64,000 nt of DNA, taken from contig NW_015971548.1 of assembly GCF_000182565.1 (NCBI RefSeq), positions 232,215 to 296,214 of the forward strand, written 5' to 3'. This DNA comes from Spizellomyces punctatus DAOM BR117. Taxonomy: Eukaryota > Chytridiomycota > Chytridiomycetes > Spizellomycetales > Spizellomycetaceae. Below the pieces are notes generated by a model. The model was given only the letters and a program-made list of their open reading frames with translations. It did not search any database and was not told where the DNA came from. This document shows positions 33,380 through 44,584 of this stretch, piece by piece. The translations under genes were made by a program, and so were the position numbers. The stretch's first letter is position 1, and each line of letters begins with the position of its first letter.

Positions 33380-35138
33380 ATGCCCCGCTATACAGTTGTC
33401 CGCACTCTTGGCATCGGCTCCTCAGGCCATGTTCGTCTAGCGTTACCATCTAACTCAACTCGTCCGGTTTGCATCAAACAAGTCTCGTTGGAGGGCTTGA
33501 ATGTGGAAGACAGAAAATCAGTTGAACTTGAAGGTATGGTATGCATCTCTGCGAAAGATCGGTCATCATCCGCAAGGATTAATAGATTGGTAGCCTTGAT
33601 TTTGCAAAAATTGCCTAAACACCCTAATGTGGTTGAGTTTCGGGAAGCTTGGATCGACAAACAGTCGTTGTGGATTGTTTGTGAATATGCCGGTGTGTCC
33701 ATCAAGCGTTTGGCAATCTCTAGCACAGGTGTCTGAGTCGGTGGTCCGATTCTCACATTGCAAATAGCTGGTGGAGATCTGGCTAAGTTCATCAAGGCCC
33801 GGAATGGGTCTCCCATTCCTGAATGTCTTATTTGGCAATGGTGGGGCGATAATCCTTTTCTTCGTCATATCATGATCTGATAGCCAGCATGGCACTGTCC
33901 CTAGGGCAGCCCACATCTTCCTAGCACTCTCGCATCTCCATTCTCATAACGTTCTTCATAGGGATATCAAAACAAAGGTATCCTCATGCTATCCAATATC
34001 AATCCAAGCGGCTCTACTCATCAGTTGCAGAACATTTTCATAACTGGGACCAACGTGCTCCAATTGGGGGATTTTGGGATCGCACGAATTTTACGACAAC
34101 AGGAGCAAGCTTACACACCCATTGGTACACCGTTTTATCTGTCACCTGAAGTCTGTGAAGGGCGGGGATACGGATTTGCCAGCGATATTTGGGGTGTTGG
34201 ATGTGTGCTGGTAGGGACGCTCTGACACGTTTGCGAATGAGGAGAGACATTGATCGCAAAGGACTAGTATGAACTCACGACACTCCGCCATGCCTTTTCT
34301 GCGAAATCGCTCAAAACTCTGTATGCGCAGTCCTTTCTGACTTCCGTATATCGCGTATAACTTGTAGATTGCAGGATACCGAAAATCCTAACTGGAAAGT
34401 ATGACCCAATCGCAAACGAGTACAGTTTGGCATTGAGAAATCTCATCTCGTTGTTATTAACGACAAATCCTGACGCACGGCCTTCTGTCCGTGATATTTT
34501 AGCAATGAATTGTGTGGGAAAGTGGTGTGAAAAGATGAACGGACCTGATAGAGTGGGCCAGAGATACACGCCCCGGTGGACAGAGGACAACACGGTGGAA
34601 GGTAGCCAGAAATGGGCCCCGCACCAGGAGATAAATCGCGGAGAAACCGTTACGGGGAACGCACCAAACCCCATTAAACCTGCGCTTGGACCTCAGCGCA
34701 TAGTAAGTATTTTTGACTATGCCACCATCCATTTTCAGCACTTATGGTGAATTCCGGTTCTCCTATTGAAGCCAACTCCATCACCTGCGGATTCCACCTT
34801 CACCCGCATCGAGCTCGCCCGACTGTATATTGAGCGCGAGATCGGTCTACCGCGCTTTTTTCGTGTAAGCGTCGTAAAACGAATATGTCTATTTGACAGT
34901 TGCTGAGCCAAGGACAACCAGCTGTACCAGAGAGCGCAAATGACTACGACAAAATCTGATGAAGGCGCGGATCCCGATACCTGTGCAATTAGAATGGTGA
35001 GACAGTTGGGTAAGTATTCAAACGAGTCATCTAAAACTATTGTGTAAATTGACCCCAATACTAGTCGAATGTGAAAATTGGGCATATGCTTTCACCCCTC
35101 CCGGCAAGGAAGAAAGGGGATTGGCGAAGAAGATATAA
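33380..35138 (+). CDS. NIMA-related (NEK-like) serine/threonine protein kinase
   Basis: Many short exons. The start at 33380 gives [20 protein letters not shown] with the Gly-rich loop, then [11 protein letters not shown] with the ATP-binding Lys. Further motifs: [20 protein letters not shown] and [24 protein letters not shown] with the catalytic Asp; [20 protein letters not shown] with a DFG; the activation segment [29 protein letters not shown], then across an intron [20 protein letters not shown] and [20 protein letters not shown], then [12 protein letters not shown]. These are NEK-typical. Beyond the kinase domain several small exons continue ([20 protein letters not shown]) to a stop at 35138 after [11 protein letters not shown]. 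NEKs act in mitosis and, in zoosporic eukaryotes, in cilia. Boundaries of the last exons are tentative. Confidence 0.8.
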
Positions 35139-35599
35139 GGGTTGGAAAATGTATATTTGCAGCGCATGTCATTAATGACCAATGGCTAATGTCGCGCTCA
35201 CCATAATGCTGAGCAAACTATAACAATATCATTGACAATGTATATTACTCCAGATGAATCGATTGAACAGTTTGGTAACTTGATCTTTAAAAAGCAAAGT
35301 TCTGACTATTTTAACCATTGTGCCTGACCATCTTCCAGGTGCTCAGATGGTTCTCCTGGAGAAGCATGCTTGAGTTTAGGAGCTAGCAATCAGGACATGT
35401 TGACCGTAAGATATGGGGTTCAGGAGACAGAAACCCGCATTCTACTTGCAGACGACAAACGAAAGTATACTGGGTTTTGATTCACAAATAACACAACAGG
35501 GGCTCGGCATGCGCGTATGAGCAGTACAATGGTAATATACACCAGGAAATAGAGCACAATGATTTATTCATATATATGTTGGATTTCATAATTTTCATA

Positions 35600-36000
35600 T
35601 ACCATGCCTCCATGACTCCACGTTGATCATACTTGGAAACCGACACCGACTCTACGTCGCAGAACTCTCCACCATGGAGGCGGTTGCTTTAGAGTACCTC
35701 GGCTTGAGGGTTTGGGCCACCAATGCTAAAAATGGCCTCATTTTCTCTTTGGAAGGAAACTCTACAATATGCGACGCTGTTTGGTCCGCCTTCATTTTCA
35801 AACTTAATCTGGTAGCAGAGTTACTCGACGTGGAAAATGAGCCGCTAGCGGCCGCGGACTCCGTTGTAAGAACATCTACAATTATCTCCGAGAGTTTGAA
35901 GGAGACCAGAACTTTGCTGCTCCTAACGCTCTCAAGGAAGAGGAGCAGGTCCAGTTCGCAGAGCGCGCATAGTGTGGCTGATTGCCATTGGGCACTATGA
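35600..36000 (+). CDS. Unrecognised possible exon/gene 3' of the kinase
   Basis: An open frame reads PCLHDSTLIILGNRHRLYVA, then AVALEYLGLRVWATNAKNGL, and ends HSVADCHWAL at 36000. Composition is protein-like, but I recognise no family and the upstream exons are unclear. It overlaps the last codons of the receptor gene on the other strand, and its 3' end is convergent with it. It may be a short species-specific gene or the final exon of something beginning near 35250. Confidence 0.3.
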
Positions 36001-38677
36001 AAAGAGTGGCGATTCAGTTTTAGGGAAAAAAAAAAAAAATAATGTATAAGCACGTATGTACCCAAAGCGGTCTTGCCGAAGCCCGACTTCACACACAGTC
36101 GGATGTACGGCGTGAACATGGAACGATGATACGTGTTCCGGATTCGACTTCCGTCTGACGCTGCGGAAGCGGTGACCGCCGACCTGAGCCCCCGACGTGC
36201 GAGAACCTTGACTGTCTGAATTCGCTCGCACCTTCCATACTTCTCTCAGGCGCGGGAGGAACAGAATTAGGCTTATACCTGTCGAAATGATGAACATTAT
36301 AAGACAAGTGAGCAGTCTCTGGGTTCCGCGTTCAGTGTCCGTCTGCATTGGCAAAATGTAGGCTGCTGGCACTGCAAAAATCATCAATATGGTTACAATA
36401 TAAATCGAAAAGCCGATGGTCTTGCTTTCTCCGAAACGATTGTACGCCTTGCGGGTGGCATAAGCGAGGAACAAGCAGAGGAAAAGCAAGAGAGCGTTGA
36501 AACAGTAGAGGAGGACAAGAAGGCCGGTGTATAAGCCCTTTTTCTCGGGAGCCACGCCGCATTCCTGGTAAATAGCTCCCGTTGTCGCGTTTTCGATGGA
36601 TACGACTACAGAAGGTGGCGCCAATGCAACCAATAGGCCTGTTAAAATCAACTCTGCAACGACAATCCCAAGGGTAGAGCCGATAAGGACAGAGTTGCGC
36701 GCGATGGAGATTCGGGTTTTCCGTTGATACCCGAATATAAGATATATGCGCCAGAGCTTCATCATCATCATTCTGCCAAATAAGCGCAGGATGATGATAA
36801 GTTCTACATAAGCCAAATTCATTTCAAATGATGTACATACCCAAAGGCAGCTCCAAAGGCAACAGGCGGGAAGAACAGCCTGATTTTACAGGATGCATCA
36901 GTTGGCATACCCGCGTAAGGAAGGATTCCAATGTTGCCAAGCAGACAGCCCATGAGAAGCACCCAGCAGCAGTTAGGGGCGATAGCTCTGATTTGAGGAC
37001 GATGCCGTGCAAGAAACGTCAGGCACCACACTGCACAGACAATTAAAAGTCCGACAGCCATGAGACTAATGCAGATTATTCCAAAGGCATCGTTCTTTGC
37101 GAGACGATAGCCATCCGCTGCCTCGGAGCAGTCGCCCTTCTGATAATTGATAAATCCGGGATCACAAATGCATTGCGCGGCTGGATCTTGGAAAGGTAAA
37201 TCGAGGAAACAGTGTCCGTGTTTGCATCCCGCTGAGGAGCCGATTGGAAAGTCGCAGTATGTCTGTCCGAACATAATCTGGTCGTTTTGTGTTAAAAATT
37301 CGAGTATGTCAGTACCACGTTTGACCATCTCTGGTGTGAGTGGAGCGAAATTGTTCTGAATGGCGATGTCCTAAAGAAATGCACCGTGGAGAGAATGCGT
37401 CAATCTTCAGCGTTGCTGGCGCAATAAGTCATCATTGAACTACAACGTACACTTCCGCGAGTCAAAGTCCAGTACAAGTATCGCAATGTCCATCTTGCAG
37501 TCAGAATGTCTGATCCAATCGCGTTATTGCGTAGAACATAGTTGGTGTACACTGTGATGGGGTATGCTTGTGGATAGGGTGTGTCGATAGTGTCGCTTGT
37601 GGAGCTACTATTCACGTTACTTGACATGGCAGCCTGAAGGTGTCATAATCCTGAGTTTCATGGCTCATTACCAGCAGGCTGGTCACAACCTACCTGCATC
37701 GATTGCCAAGTAGCCGTAACGATAGTTCCGTTACGGTTGATGATGTTGGCCACCCCTATACTGTTGGCCCCAGTCTTATTTGCCTTGTATATCTCATTCT
37801 AATGAATGCGCCGTCTGGTCAGCACAGTCGCCTAAACAACCTTGCGAAGAACAGCATGGATAGCTAGGTGCTCACCAGGTCCATGTAAGAAATTGCGTAT
37901 GGTATTGAGGCCACGAGCATTCCAACAGCCTCATTCGTGTTCGCCACGAACACCTGGGTACCATTGGTGATGTTATGCCAATTGACGCTGGAGCTAATAG
38001 GTCCGGGAAAGCTTGGATCAAACGAATGCAGCGCCTTCACAAAGTTGGCCGTCGTTCCCGATCCAGGTTGACGGACCACCAGGGTGATTTTAGGCGTCGT
38101 CGCCGATGGTAACGCATTTGCAAGCGTCGGATTCAACACTTGAAGCGCCGGATCTGACCATGTGGTCAGCTTTCCACTAAAAATATCGGCAATGTTTTGA
38201 CGACTCAAATTGAGAGGCTCGCTCAGCTGAGGTATCTGATAAGCTAGAGCAATGGCGCCGGCAACCGCGGGAAAGTACGTCACACTGGTATCGTTGGTGA
38301 CCGGAGGGATATCGGAGCCCGAAAAAGCTAAACTTCCGGCTTGAAGCTGTGCCAAACCGACTGAACTACTGCTGGAAATGTAGGAGATCTGAACATCTGA
38401 CCCTATGATTACTTGTTATTCAGGTTTTGTTATATGCAAGCTCTCCAGGATAGCAACGTAGCTCACCATGCTCCTTCAAAAATGATTGAATCCACTGTTC
38501 ATAGAGACTTGAGGGAAAGCTAGCCCCACCGCCATAAACATCCACTGACGACCATGTCAGTGCGGCAATCTCTGCACGTTATTCTCTAAAGGCTTTACCT
38601 CTGGCCCCAATTCCTGGTAATAAGGGAAGCAAGCCCATGATTACGACTAGCAATTTCTGCCATGGCGTCGTTGACAT
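35995..38677 (-). CDS. PstS-like phosphate-binding domain fused to EGF-like segment and class C 7TM receptor
   Basis: Seven exons, about 750 residues. ATG at 38677 gives a signal peptide (MSTTPWQKLLVVIMGLLPLL ending GIGAR). After intron 1 the PstS fold begins: VDVYGGGASFPSSLYEQWIQ, VQISYISSSSSVGLAQLQAG, LAFSGSDIPPVTN, LSRQNIADIFSGKLTTWSDP, then ITLVVRQPGSGTTANFVKAL (phosphate-loop Arg and SGTT), NTNEAVGMLVASIPYAISYM and AYPITVYTNYVLR. This order is that of bacterial phosphate-binding proteins. A Cys-rich EGF-like stretch follows (YCDF, GCKHGHCF, QCICDPGF, DC), then a GABA-B-like class C 7TM domain: LIVCAVWCLTFLARHRPQIR, GNIGILPYAGMPTDASCKIR, and across a 68-bp intron (36840-36773) MMMMKLWRIYLIFGYQRKT. 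The tail is basic and Ser-rich. It is probably a plasma-membrane receptor that senses phosphate or a phosphorylated ligand; ligand and coupling are inference. Confidence 0.85.
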
Positions 38678-39185
38678 TCTCGCAGGTTATTAAGTGCACA
38701 GAAGTGGTTAAAAGAACAGACGCCGGGTAATACGAGAATATAAATAAGAGTTGTTTGTATACACCCGGTTGGAGACACTGACACCATAGCTGACATTTAC
38801 GCCAATATACCTCGCTCGGCAGACATGTGGATCTAGGTAATGATTCGCAGGGGCGTCTAACAAAACCGCCACTGCATCCCATGGTAAATAGTCACCCAGA
38901 GGATCGTTTGGATCGTTTGTATGGTCATTGTCGGAGTTTGAACATGTGGTGGCGCAGCGACAACAAATGGAATGCATTCCATCCTGACTGAAAAAACGGC
39001 GCCCTTTGCTCTATCACGTGATTCTCCTCGGCTCATCCTGACAAACGCTGACTGTCGTTCGCGCTTGCTGGCAAACCAGCGGATTACGACTTGCGTGCCA
39101 TTGGCACTTTCCGGACGGACAACACACCAAAGAACGCACCCATCCTACAAGGTGATACGCTTCATCCGCATACAAGGTTGTCAAA
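38678..39185. other. Divergent promoter region, receptor (-) and fatty acid hydroxylase (+)
   Basis: Head-to-head arrangement. Short open frames on both strands (38708-38977 minus, 38972-39283 plus) show no known domain. Confidence 0.45.
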
Positions 39186-40459
39186 ATGATGGGGGCTCCG
39201 AGAACTGTTACCTTTTCCCCGGAAGAAGTTGCACGTCACAACACTGCAAAGTCGGTGTGGGTTATCGTAAACAAAAAAGGTAAATTGCAAAGAGATGCGG
39301 CGGNNNNNNNNNNNNNNNNNNNNNNNNNNNNNNNNNNNNNNNNNNNNNNNNNNNNNNNNNNNNNNNNNNNNNNNNNNNNNNNNNNNNNNNNNNNNNNNNN
39401 NNNNNNNNNNNNNNNNNNNNNNNNNNNNNNNNNNNNNNNNNNNNNNNNNNNNNNNNNNNNNNNNNNNGGGGCCAAGATGTCACCAAAATTATGAAAGACG
39501 AACTTGAACACCTTCACTCGGACGCTGCTTATGACATGCTAGAAACCTACTTTATTGGGGACCTTGCAACTGACGGCTCCGCTCAAAAACCCATAGTTCC
39601 CCTCGAGTCCGATAAGAATACGTCGACGCTCGGAAAGAAGGAGGCATTCATCGATGTGAGACAGCCGATGCTGGCTCAAGTTTGGACCAAGAACTTTAAA
39701 AAGGACGTTTACATGAAACAAGTCCATATTCCCCGGCACGTTAACTACTCTGCACCGATCTTTGGACACCCTGCTCTTGAGATGTTTACAAAGACGCCTT
39801 GGTGGGTCGTCCCCTTGGTGTGGACACCGCTTTGGGCGACATGCGTATACTATGCCATCGGAGCAGTTTCTCTTGCCGGGACACTCATGTTGGCCCCTAT
39901 TGGCTTGCTGATTTGGACAATCATCGAATACACACTCCATCGGTTCCTTTTCCATGTCGATGACATCTTACCTGACAATAGATATGCGTTGACTGCTCAC
40001 TTTTTGCTTCATGGAATTCATCACTATCTACCGATGGACAGGTATGCACTTGTTTTTCTCTCTGTTTTACCAAGCCCTCGGATAACTGAACCCTTCTTGT
40101 TCAGAATGCGGCTCGTCATGCCTCCAGCTCTATCACTTTTCCTCGCGGTATGGATATGGACGTTCTTCAACTCCTTCCTCCCCACGCCTATAGTATTGGG
40201 ATTGGCAACAGGAACTATTCCAGGCTATGTTGGATACGACTTGATACATTGTAAGTTCTCGAAAGAAGTCTCATATTTGTGAGTGAACCTGTCTTATAAA
40301 GCCTCCCCTTAAGATTATCTCCATCATGGTCGTCCTTTTGCTGCGCACCTTCGCGAAATGAAAACATACCATCTGGACCACCATTATAAGGACGCAAATC
40401 TCGGATATGGAATTACTAGTAAATTATGGGATCGGGTCTTCGGAACCGTTCTGTATTAA
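39186..40459 (+). CDS. Fatty acid 2-hydroxylase with N-terminal cytochrome b5 domain (Scs7/FA2H type)
   Basis: ER membrane enzyme that alpha-hydroxylates the very-long-chain fatty acid of ceramide and sphingolipids. The N-terminus TVTFSPEEVARHNTAKSVWV is a cytochrome b5 start; a 164-base run of N (39304-39467) hides the heme-binding HPGG part, and coding resumes with VTKIMKDELEHLHSDAAYDM. The hydroxylase half has the di-iron His boxes EYTLHRFLFH, FLLHGIHHYLPMD, and, across introns, IHYYLHHG and KTYHLDHHYKDANLGYGI, plus the Scs7-typical PRHVNYSAPIFGHPALEMFT. Introns lie near 40041-40104 and 40250-40313. It ends TSKLWDRVFGTVLY. The gene is intact apart from the assembly gap; no frame can be checked through the gap. 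Confidence 0.9.
39304..39467. other. Assembly gap (164 N)
   Basis: A run of N inside the cytochrome b5 domain of the fatty acid hydroxylase gene. The true length may differ from 164. Confidence 0.99.
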
Positions 40460-40718
40460 ACACCCGCACGCCGCTTCTTTTATCGTAGATATATTTTTTT
40501 TGTACGCACAATCCACGGGCTTCTTATAGGGAAGTCCTTCTGATTGTTAATCTGAACACATTTAGAAATAATAGACTTTTGGTTTATACCACACGATATA
40601 GCGTGGCATACAAACGCTGGGTGATCCCAACGGAAATTTTCCGATTAGAGCTCACATGCCCTTACTTGGGCGAGGGTCTCTTGATGCATTCGGTTTTTAC
40701 TAGTTATGTAGACACCGG

Positions 40719-42065
40719 ATGCACCGGACCGGGATGAGAAACATAGAAAAATCGATGGATTCATCACTTCATGCATGCCACAGCTCAGTCGAAGACTCAA
40801 GTAGAAGTGATCTGAACAATAATGATAACAAGCAGCCAGAGAGCTTCCCAGACATGGCCGCAATTCACCAGTCCACTGTTCTTGAACAGCAAAGAGTCTC
40901 ACCCGATGAAATAACGGTCGGAATGCAGCTCTCAAAATCCTCCACTCCCCGTAGTTCAATAACTACTCAAAATCTGATCACAACGCACCCTTCGGCATCA
41001 ATCTCCACCATTGACACACCACCCCCTCGCCCTCCCACAGCGCGTGGCACACGTACCCGACCAGCGACGGCACTCCGCTTTTCACTCAGACCATACGCTA
41101 GCGAAGCATTTAATGGATTCCAAGCAAAGGACGTCCCTCCTCTCAAAAACGGCAGCCGGCCCGGTACAGGAGCGGCACTACGTGGTGGGCGAAAGTCCAA
41201 GATACACGAGAATCCCAGCACAACTTCCAGAAACTCCCTATCATCGAAAGCACCAAAGTTCCAGGTCCCTCATCCAACTCCGACACCCATCGCCATACCC
41301 CTACCGCCGCTCCGTATCCGTAAAGGCAACCTAGGATTATCCAATAGAAACACATCTGCCATTGGAAGATATGAGGACCGATTAAAGGCTCTGGGACTGA
41401 CGAGAGCAGGGACTGAAGCACTTGGATGGGGGAATAGGGTGCTGGCTCTCCCAGGGGAGGGAGGGAGAGGCACGGAGAGAATTGGCGGTAGGTGACCTTG
41501 ATTTGGCAAGACTGCCCAATTGCCATGACTGATCAGTCTCGGTTCTGTGATGGTACTCAGGCCTGGGTGAGGCTGTCTCTAGCACAACATTAGTAGCACC
41601 GCCAGCCCAGACTCCGCGACCCCATCCAACGGCTCACTCATCTTTTCCACACTCTATGGCTGAAGTACTCCATCTCTTGCCCCGGCACCCCAGGTATTTC
41701 GAACTCATGTGCTCGCTATCCAATATCTAACTATTGAAACATCAATCAGAGAAACCCCGCCGGCGTTTCTCTCATTGCCAACATCGACGCCTTTAAACGA
41801 GCCTGCCACCCGGCACGGCTCCAACACTTCGTATAAGCAAGACACGAGCGTCTGTGTGCGGCCCGTTGCTGGCACTCATTTTTGGGCGTCCGACAGTGTA
41901 TGTTCACAGATTTTTGGTTGGGTTCTGGTATCATACGGGTTGTTAATATGAACGATTGGTCACTTGCAGGAACGATTTGACCGGACGCCGTTTTGGAAAC
42001 TGGAAAAACAGAGGAGGTTGCATGCCCATGAGACTGTTAAAAGGGGCCACAGTGTTGTGATTTGA
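40719..42065 (+). CDS. Uncharacterised Ser/Pro/Thr-rich protein with a conserved-looking C-terminus
   Basis: Four exons join in frame (40719-41487, about 41561-41692, about 41749-41899, about 41971-42065), about 380 residues. The N-terminal two thirds are disordered and Pro/Ser/Thr-rich (TIDTPPPRPPTARGTRTRPA). Ordered islands are GRYEDRLKALGLTRAGTEAL, then VCVRPVAGTHFWASDS, and the last exon ERFDRTPFWKLEKQRRLHAH ending GHSVVI. Splice sites are good, so I take the gene as real. I do not recognise the family. No signal peptide or membrane helix is seen; the charged C-terminus and disorder suggest a cytosolic or nuclear adaptor, which is only a guess. Confidence 0.6.
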
Positions 42066-42420
42066 GCTTGGATTGAGTAGAAAAACTTTTGCTTGTGCTC
42101 TTTTACAAGATAGAGCTGCTTGTTTTGATAGTATTTTGTGCAAGGACAGTCGAAACCTTTTACATAGTTCGACCGATGCCGAATTATCAATTCTCAGAGT
42201 CATTTGCATTCATAATGCTTGCACTTTAGGCGGTCCTCGCAACTCTAATTGCATAAACGACGCTCCCATTCATGATGACTCGGCACAGCAGATACAGGTG
42301 CAAAGCTGCAAGCCCCCAGTTACGTTATGAGCATGGTACAAGGGAAGTAGAGACAAGTCAAAGACCTAGGGTTAGCCGGGTCAGTTTATTTTCAAAGCTC
42401 ATCGTCTACAGACTAAAACA

Positions 42421-43899
42421 ATGAAAACTCATGTCAACCTTGTTGTTGTCGGGCATCTTGGATCCGGAAAATCGACTGTGCTAGGGCACTTGATGTACAA
42501 ATGGTTTGTTCCTCTCGTTGTGGAAGAGCGATAGTTTTATATCGTAGGGGTCTCATTGCTACAATGACAGTGGAGCTATTGACAAAAAAGACTTTGATAA
42601 AATTGAATGGGAGGCCATGAAGAAAGACAAACCGGAATTGAAGTATGCCTGGATTTTGGACAAACTCCGTGAAGAGCGTGAAAGAGGAACAACCATCGAT
42701 ATTGCTTGCGATAAGCTGGAGACGCCTCATCGCTTTGTGACCGTCAGTGATGCACCCGGCCACAAGGACTTTATCAAAAACTTGATCACTGGGACTTCAC
42801 AGGTTGCCCAAGTCTTGAGTGTTGACTGCGTCAATCGTTTTCGATGCTAACCGCCAAATATCGATGGTCCTAGGCTGATTGCGCCCTCCTGGTAGTTTCC
42901 GCAGCAGTAAACGAATATGAAACTGGTATTGCCCGCGAAGGGCAAACTAGGGAACATGCGCTTCTTGCGCACACCATGGGAGTTAGACAACTCATTGTTG
43001 CCGTGAATAAGATGGATCAGGTCAACTGGTCACAAGAGAGATTCGAAAAAGTTCAAAAGGAATTAAGCGATATGATGGAGAAAATTGGGTACAAGCCGGA
43101 ATCTGTTCCGTTTGTTCCTGTCTCTGGGTGGACCGGGGATAATCTAGTTGACCCCTCACCTAACTTGCCTTGGTTTTCCCGATGGAAAAAGCAAACCAAA
43201 AGCGGTGCTGTTGAAGGCAAAACTCTTTTGGACGCCATCGACACGATCGAGCCCCCCATACGTCCAAAAGATAAACCCCTCCGTTTACCTATCCAAGATG
43301 TCTTCAAACTGAGCGACATTGGCACAGTGGCTGTTGGAAAGGTGGAGACTGGTGTCCTTCACCCGGGCAAGAAGGTGTTGCTTACCCCCGGCGGCATCAC
43401 TACGATCGTCAAGTCGATTCAAATGCACCACGAACCCCTAAACGAGGCTCTTCCGGGCGACAATGTGGGGTTAAGCGTGGATCTTTCTATCAGAGACATC
43501 CATCGCGGCATGGTTGTTTCTAATCCGAAAGATGAGCCGGCCAAAGAAGCTGCATCTTTCATAGCTCAAATAATCATTCTCGAGCTTCCTGGGCGGATCG
43601 AAGTAGGATACACTCCCGTGATCGACGTTCACACATCGCACGTTGCATGCAAGTTTGATGAATTGATTGAAAAGGTTGATAGACGATCGGGGAGAACGAT
43701 TGCTGAGCATCCAAAATTTCTCCAAATGGGTGATGCGGCCATTGTCAAATTGAAGCCCACCAAGCCGTTGGTTGTGGAGGCATATGCGGACTATCCGGCA
43801 CTGGGGAGATTTGCCATGCGGGATATGAGGGTGACTATAGCTGTTGGAATCGTGAAAAGTGTGGAAAAGGTGAGCGGAGCAGACATTCAGAGCATATGA
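42421..43899 (+). CDS. Divergent eEF1A-like translational GTPase
   Basis: Exons 42421-42503, 42571-42802 and 42874-43899 give 446 residues, close to the usual eEF1A length. G1 is GHLGSGKST (GHVDSGKST in canonical eEF1A), switch I has [12 protein letters not shown]3 is DAPGHKD, G4 is NKMD, and G5 is near [24 protein letters not shown] and the domain II/III pieces [20 protein letters not shown] and [20 protein letters not shown] align well with eEF1A. It lacks the usual MGKEK N-terminus (it starts [10 protein letters not shown]), and the Lys-rich C-terminus is replaced by VSGADIQSI. It is clearly not eRF3 or Hbs1, which have long N-terminal extensions. It is likely a second, specialised or decaying copy, with the canonical eEF1A elsewhere; codon-level damage is not seen. 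Confidence 0.85.
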
Positions 43900-44336
43900 C
43901 GGAGAGCGGGCAAGCCAAATGAATGAACAAGAGCTGAGCGTAGCAATCGTCTATCTGTGAGGTGTACGTCGATAGGAAAATCTAGCATGTGCGTGTATGC
44001 GAGGCACGTTGGTGTAAAATGTCCTTCGATAGGATAATTCTAGCATATGCGTGTAGGCCAGGCACATTGGCTACCATTCTCACTTTCCAGCAGGTCACAG
44101 ATCGGTTCGCATATAATTTATTTCTCAAAACTGACGAATTACCCCCTCCATAACATTTCAATGTTCGACCTTTCCGCTATTCTTATCGCTACTGAAGCGA
44201 TTCCACTTTTTGTACTGGCCAGTGGGATCATAAATCTTTGTTGTTTCGTGTTGGCTTACCGTGTTCCAAGGCTGCGGGTTTTTGCTTGTGAAAATGGTGA
44301 GCATGTACTAAAAGCGTAACATGTGAAGCTTTCGAC
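43900..44336. other. Intergenic region with an imperfect direct repeat
   Basis: Between two convergent genes. It includes the repeat at 43971-44070 and a 52-codon plus-strand frame from 44161 (MFDLSAILIATEAIPLFVLA) with one hydrophobic segment, unrecognised and doubtful. Confidence 0.4.
43971..44070. repeat. Imperfect direct repeat, two copies of about 42 bp
   Basis: GATAGGAAAATCTAGCATGT at 43971 is matched by GATAGGATAATTCTAGCATA at 44028; both continue with a GCGTGTA(T/G)G(C)GAGGCAC-like stretch ending in TTGG. About 57 bp separate the starts. Confidence 0.7.
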
Positions 44337-44584
44337 TTACGAGCGAGACCAGACCACTGTTTGATGACGTTAATATTACTCTGTTTTTAGCGAATTGTGG
44401 ACGGTGGTCTTACCATCAGGACTGACAGACTTGTGAGCCAAAAAGTATCCAACACCAACGACGGCTCCGCCCATGACGGCTACGAGAGGATACACCTATG
44501 TCCCGCACATTGTAAGTGACCGGTCGGTCCGGGCCAGAAAAGAGTACGTACCCCAAAAGGAATTTTCAGTAATCCACCAGCCAT
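44337..44584 (-). CDS. Tiny B12D/NDUFA4-like mitochondrial protein, three exons
   Basis: Exons 44584-44552, 44495-44414 and 44356-44337 encode 44 residues, too short and split to appear as an open frame. The protein starts MAGGLLKIPFGVYPLVAVMG, continues as a glycine-rich membrane helix to VGYFLAHKS, and ends VSPDVVWSRS. The single helix after a Pro-containing lead and the terminal PDVVW(S/N)R are the hallmarks of the B12D/MLRQ (NDUFA4) family, small inner-membrane subunits associated with respiratory complex I or IV. All three splice junctions keep frame, and the terminal motif appears only after splicing, which supports the model. Usual family length is 80-90 residues, so this is a minimal version. 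Confidence 0.75.

Noticed and set aside
36773-36840. Open reading MNLAYVELIIILRLFGR inside the 7TM receptor gene
   Set aside because: Reading through gives a stop or a wrong frame. GTATGT at 36840 and GGCAG at 36773 make it a 68-bp intron, and splicing yields the expected helix III sequence.
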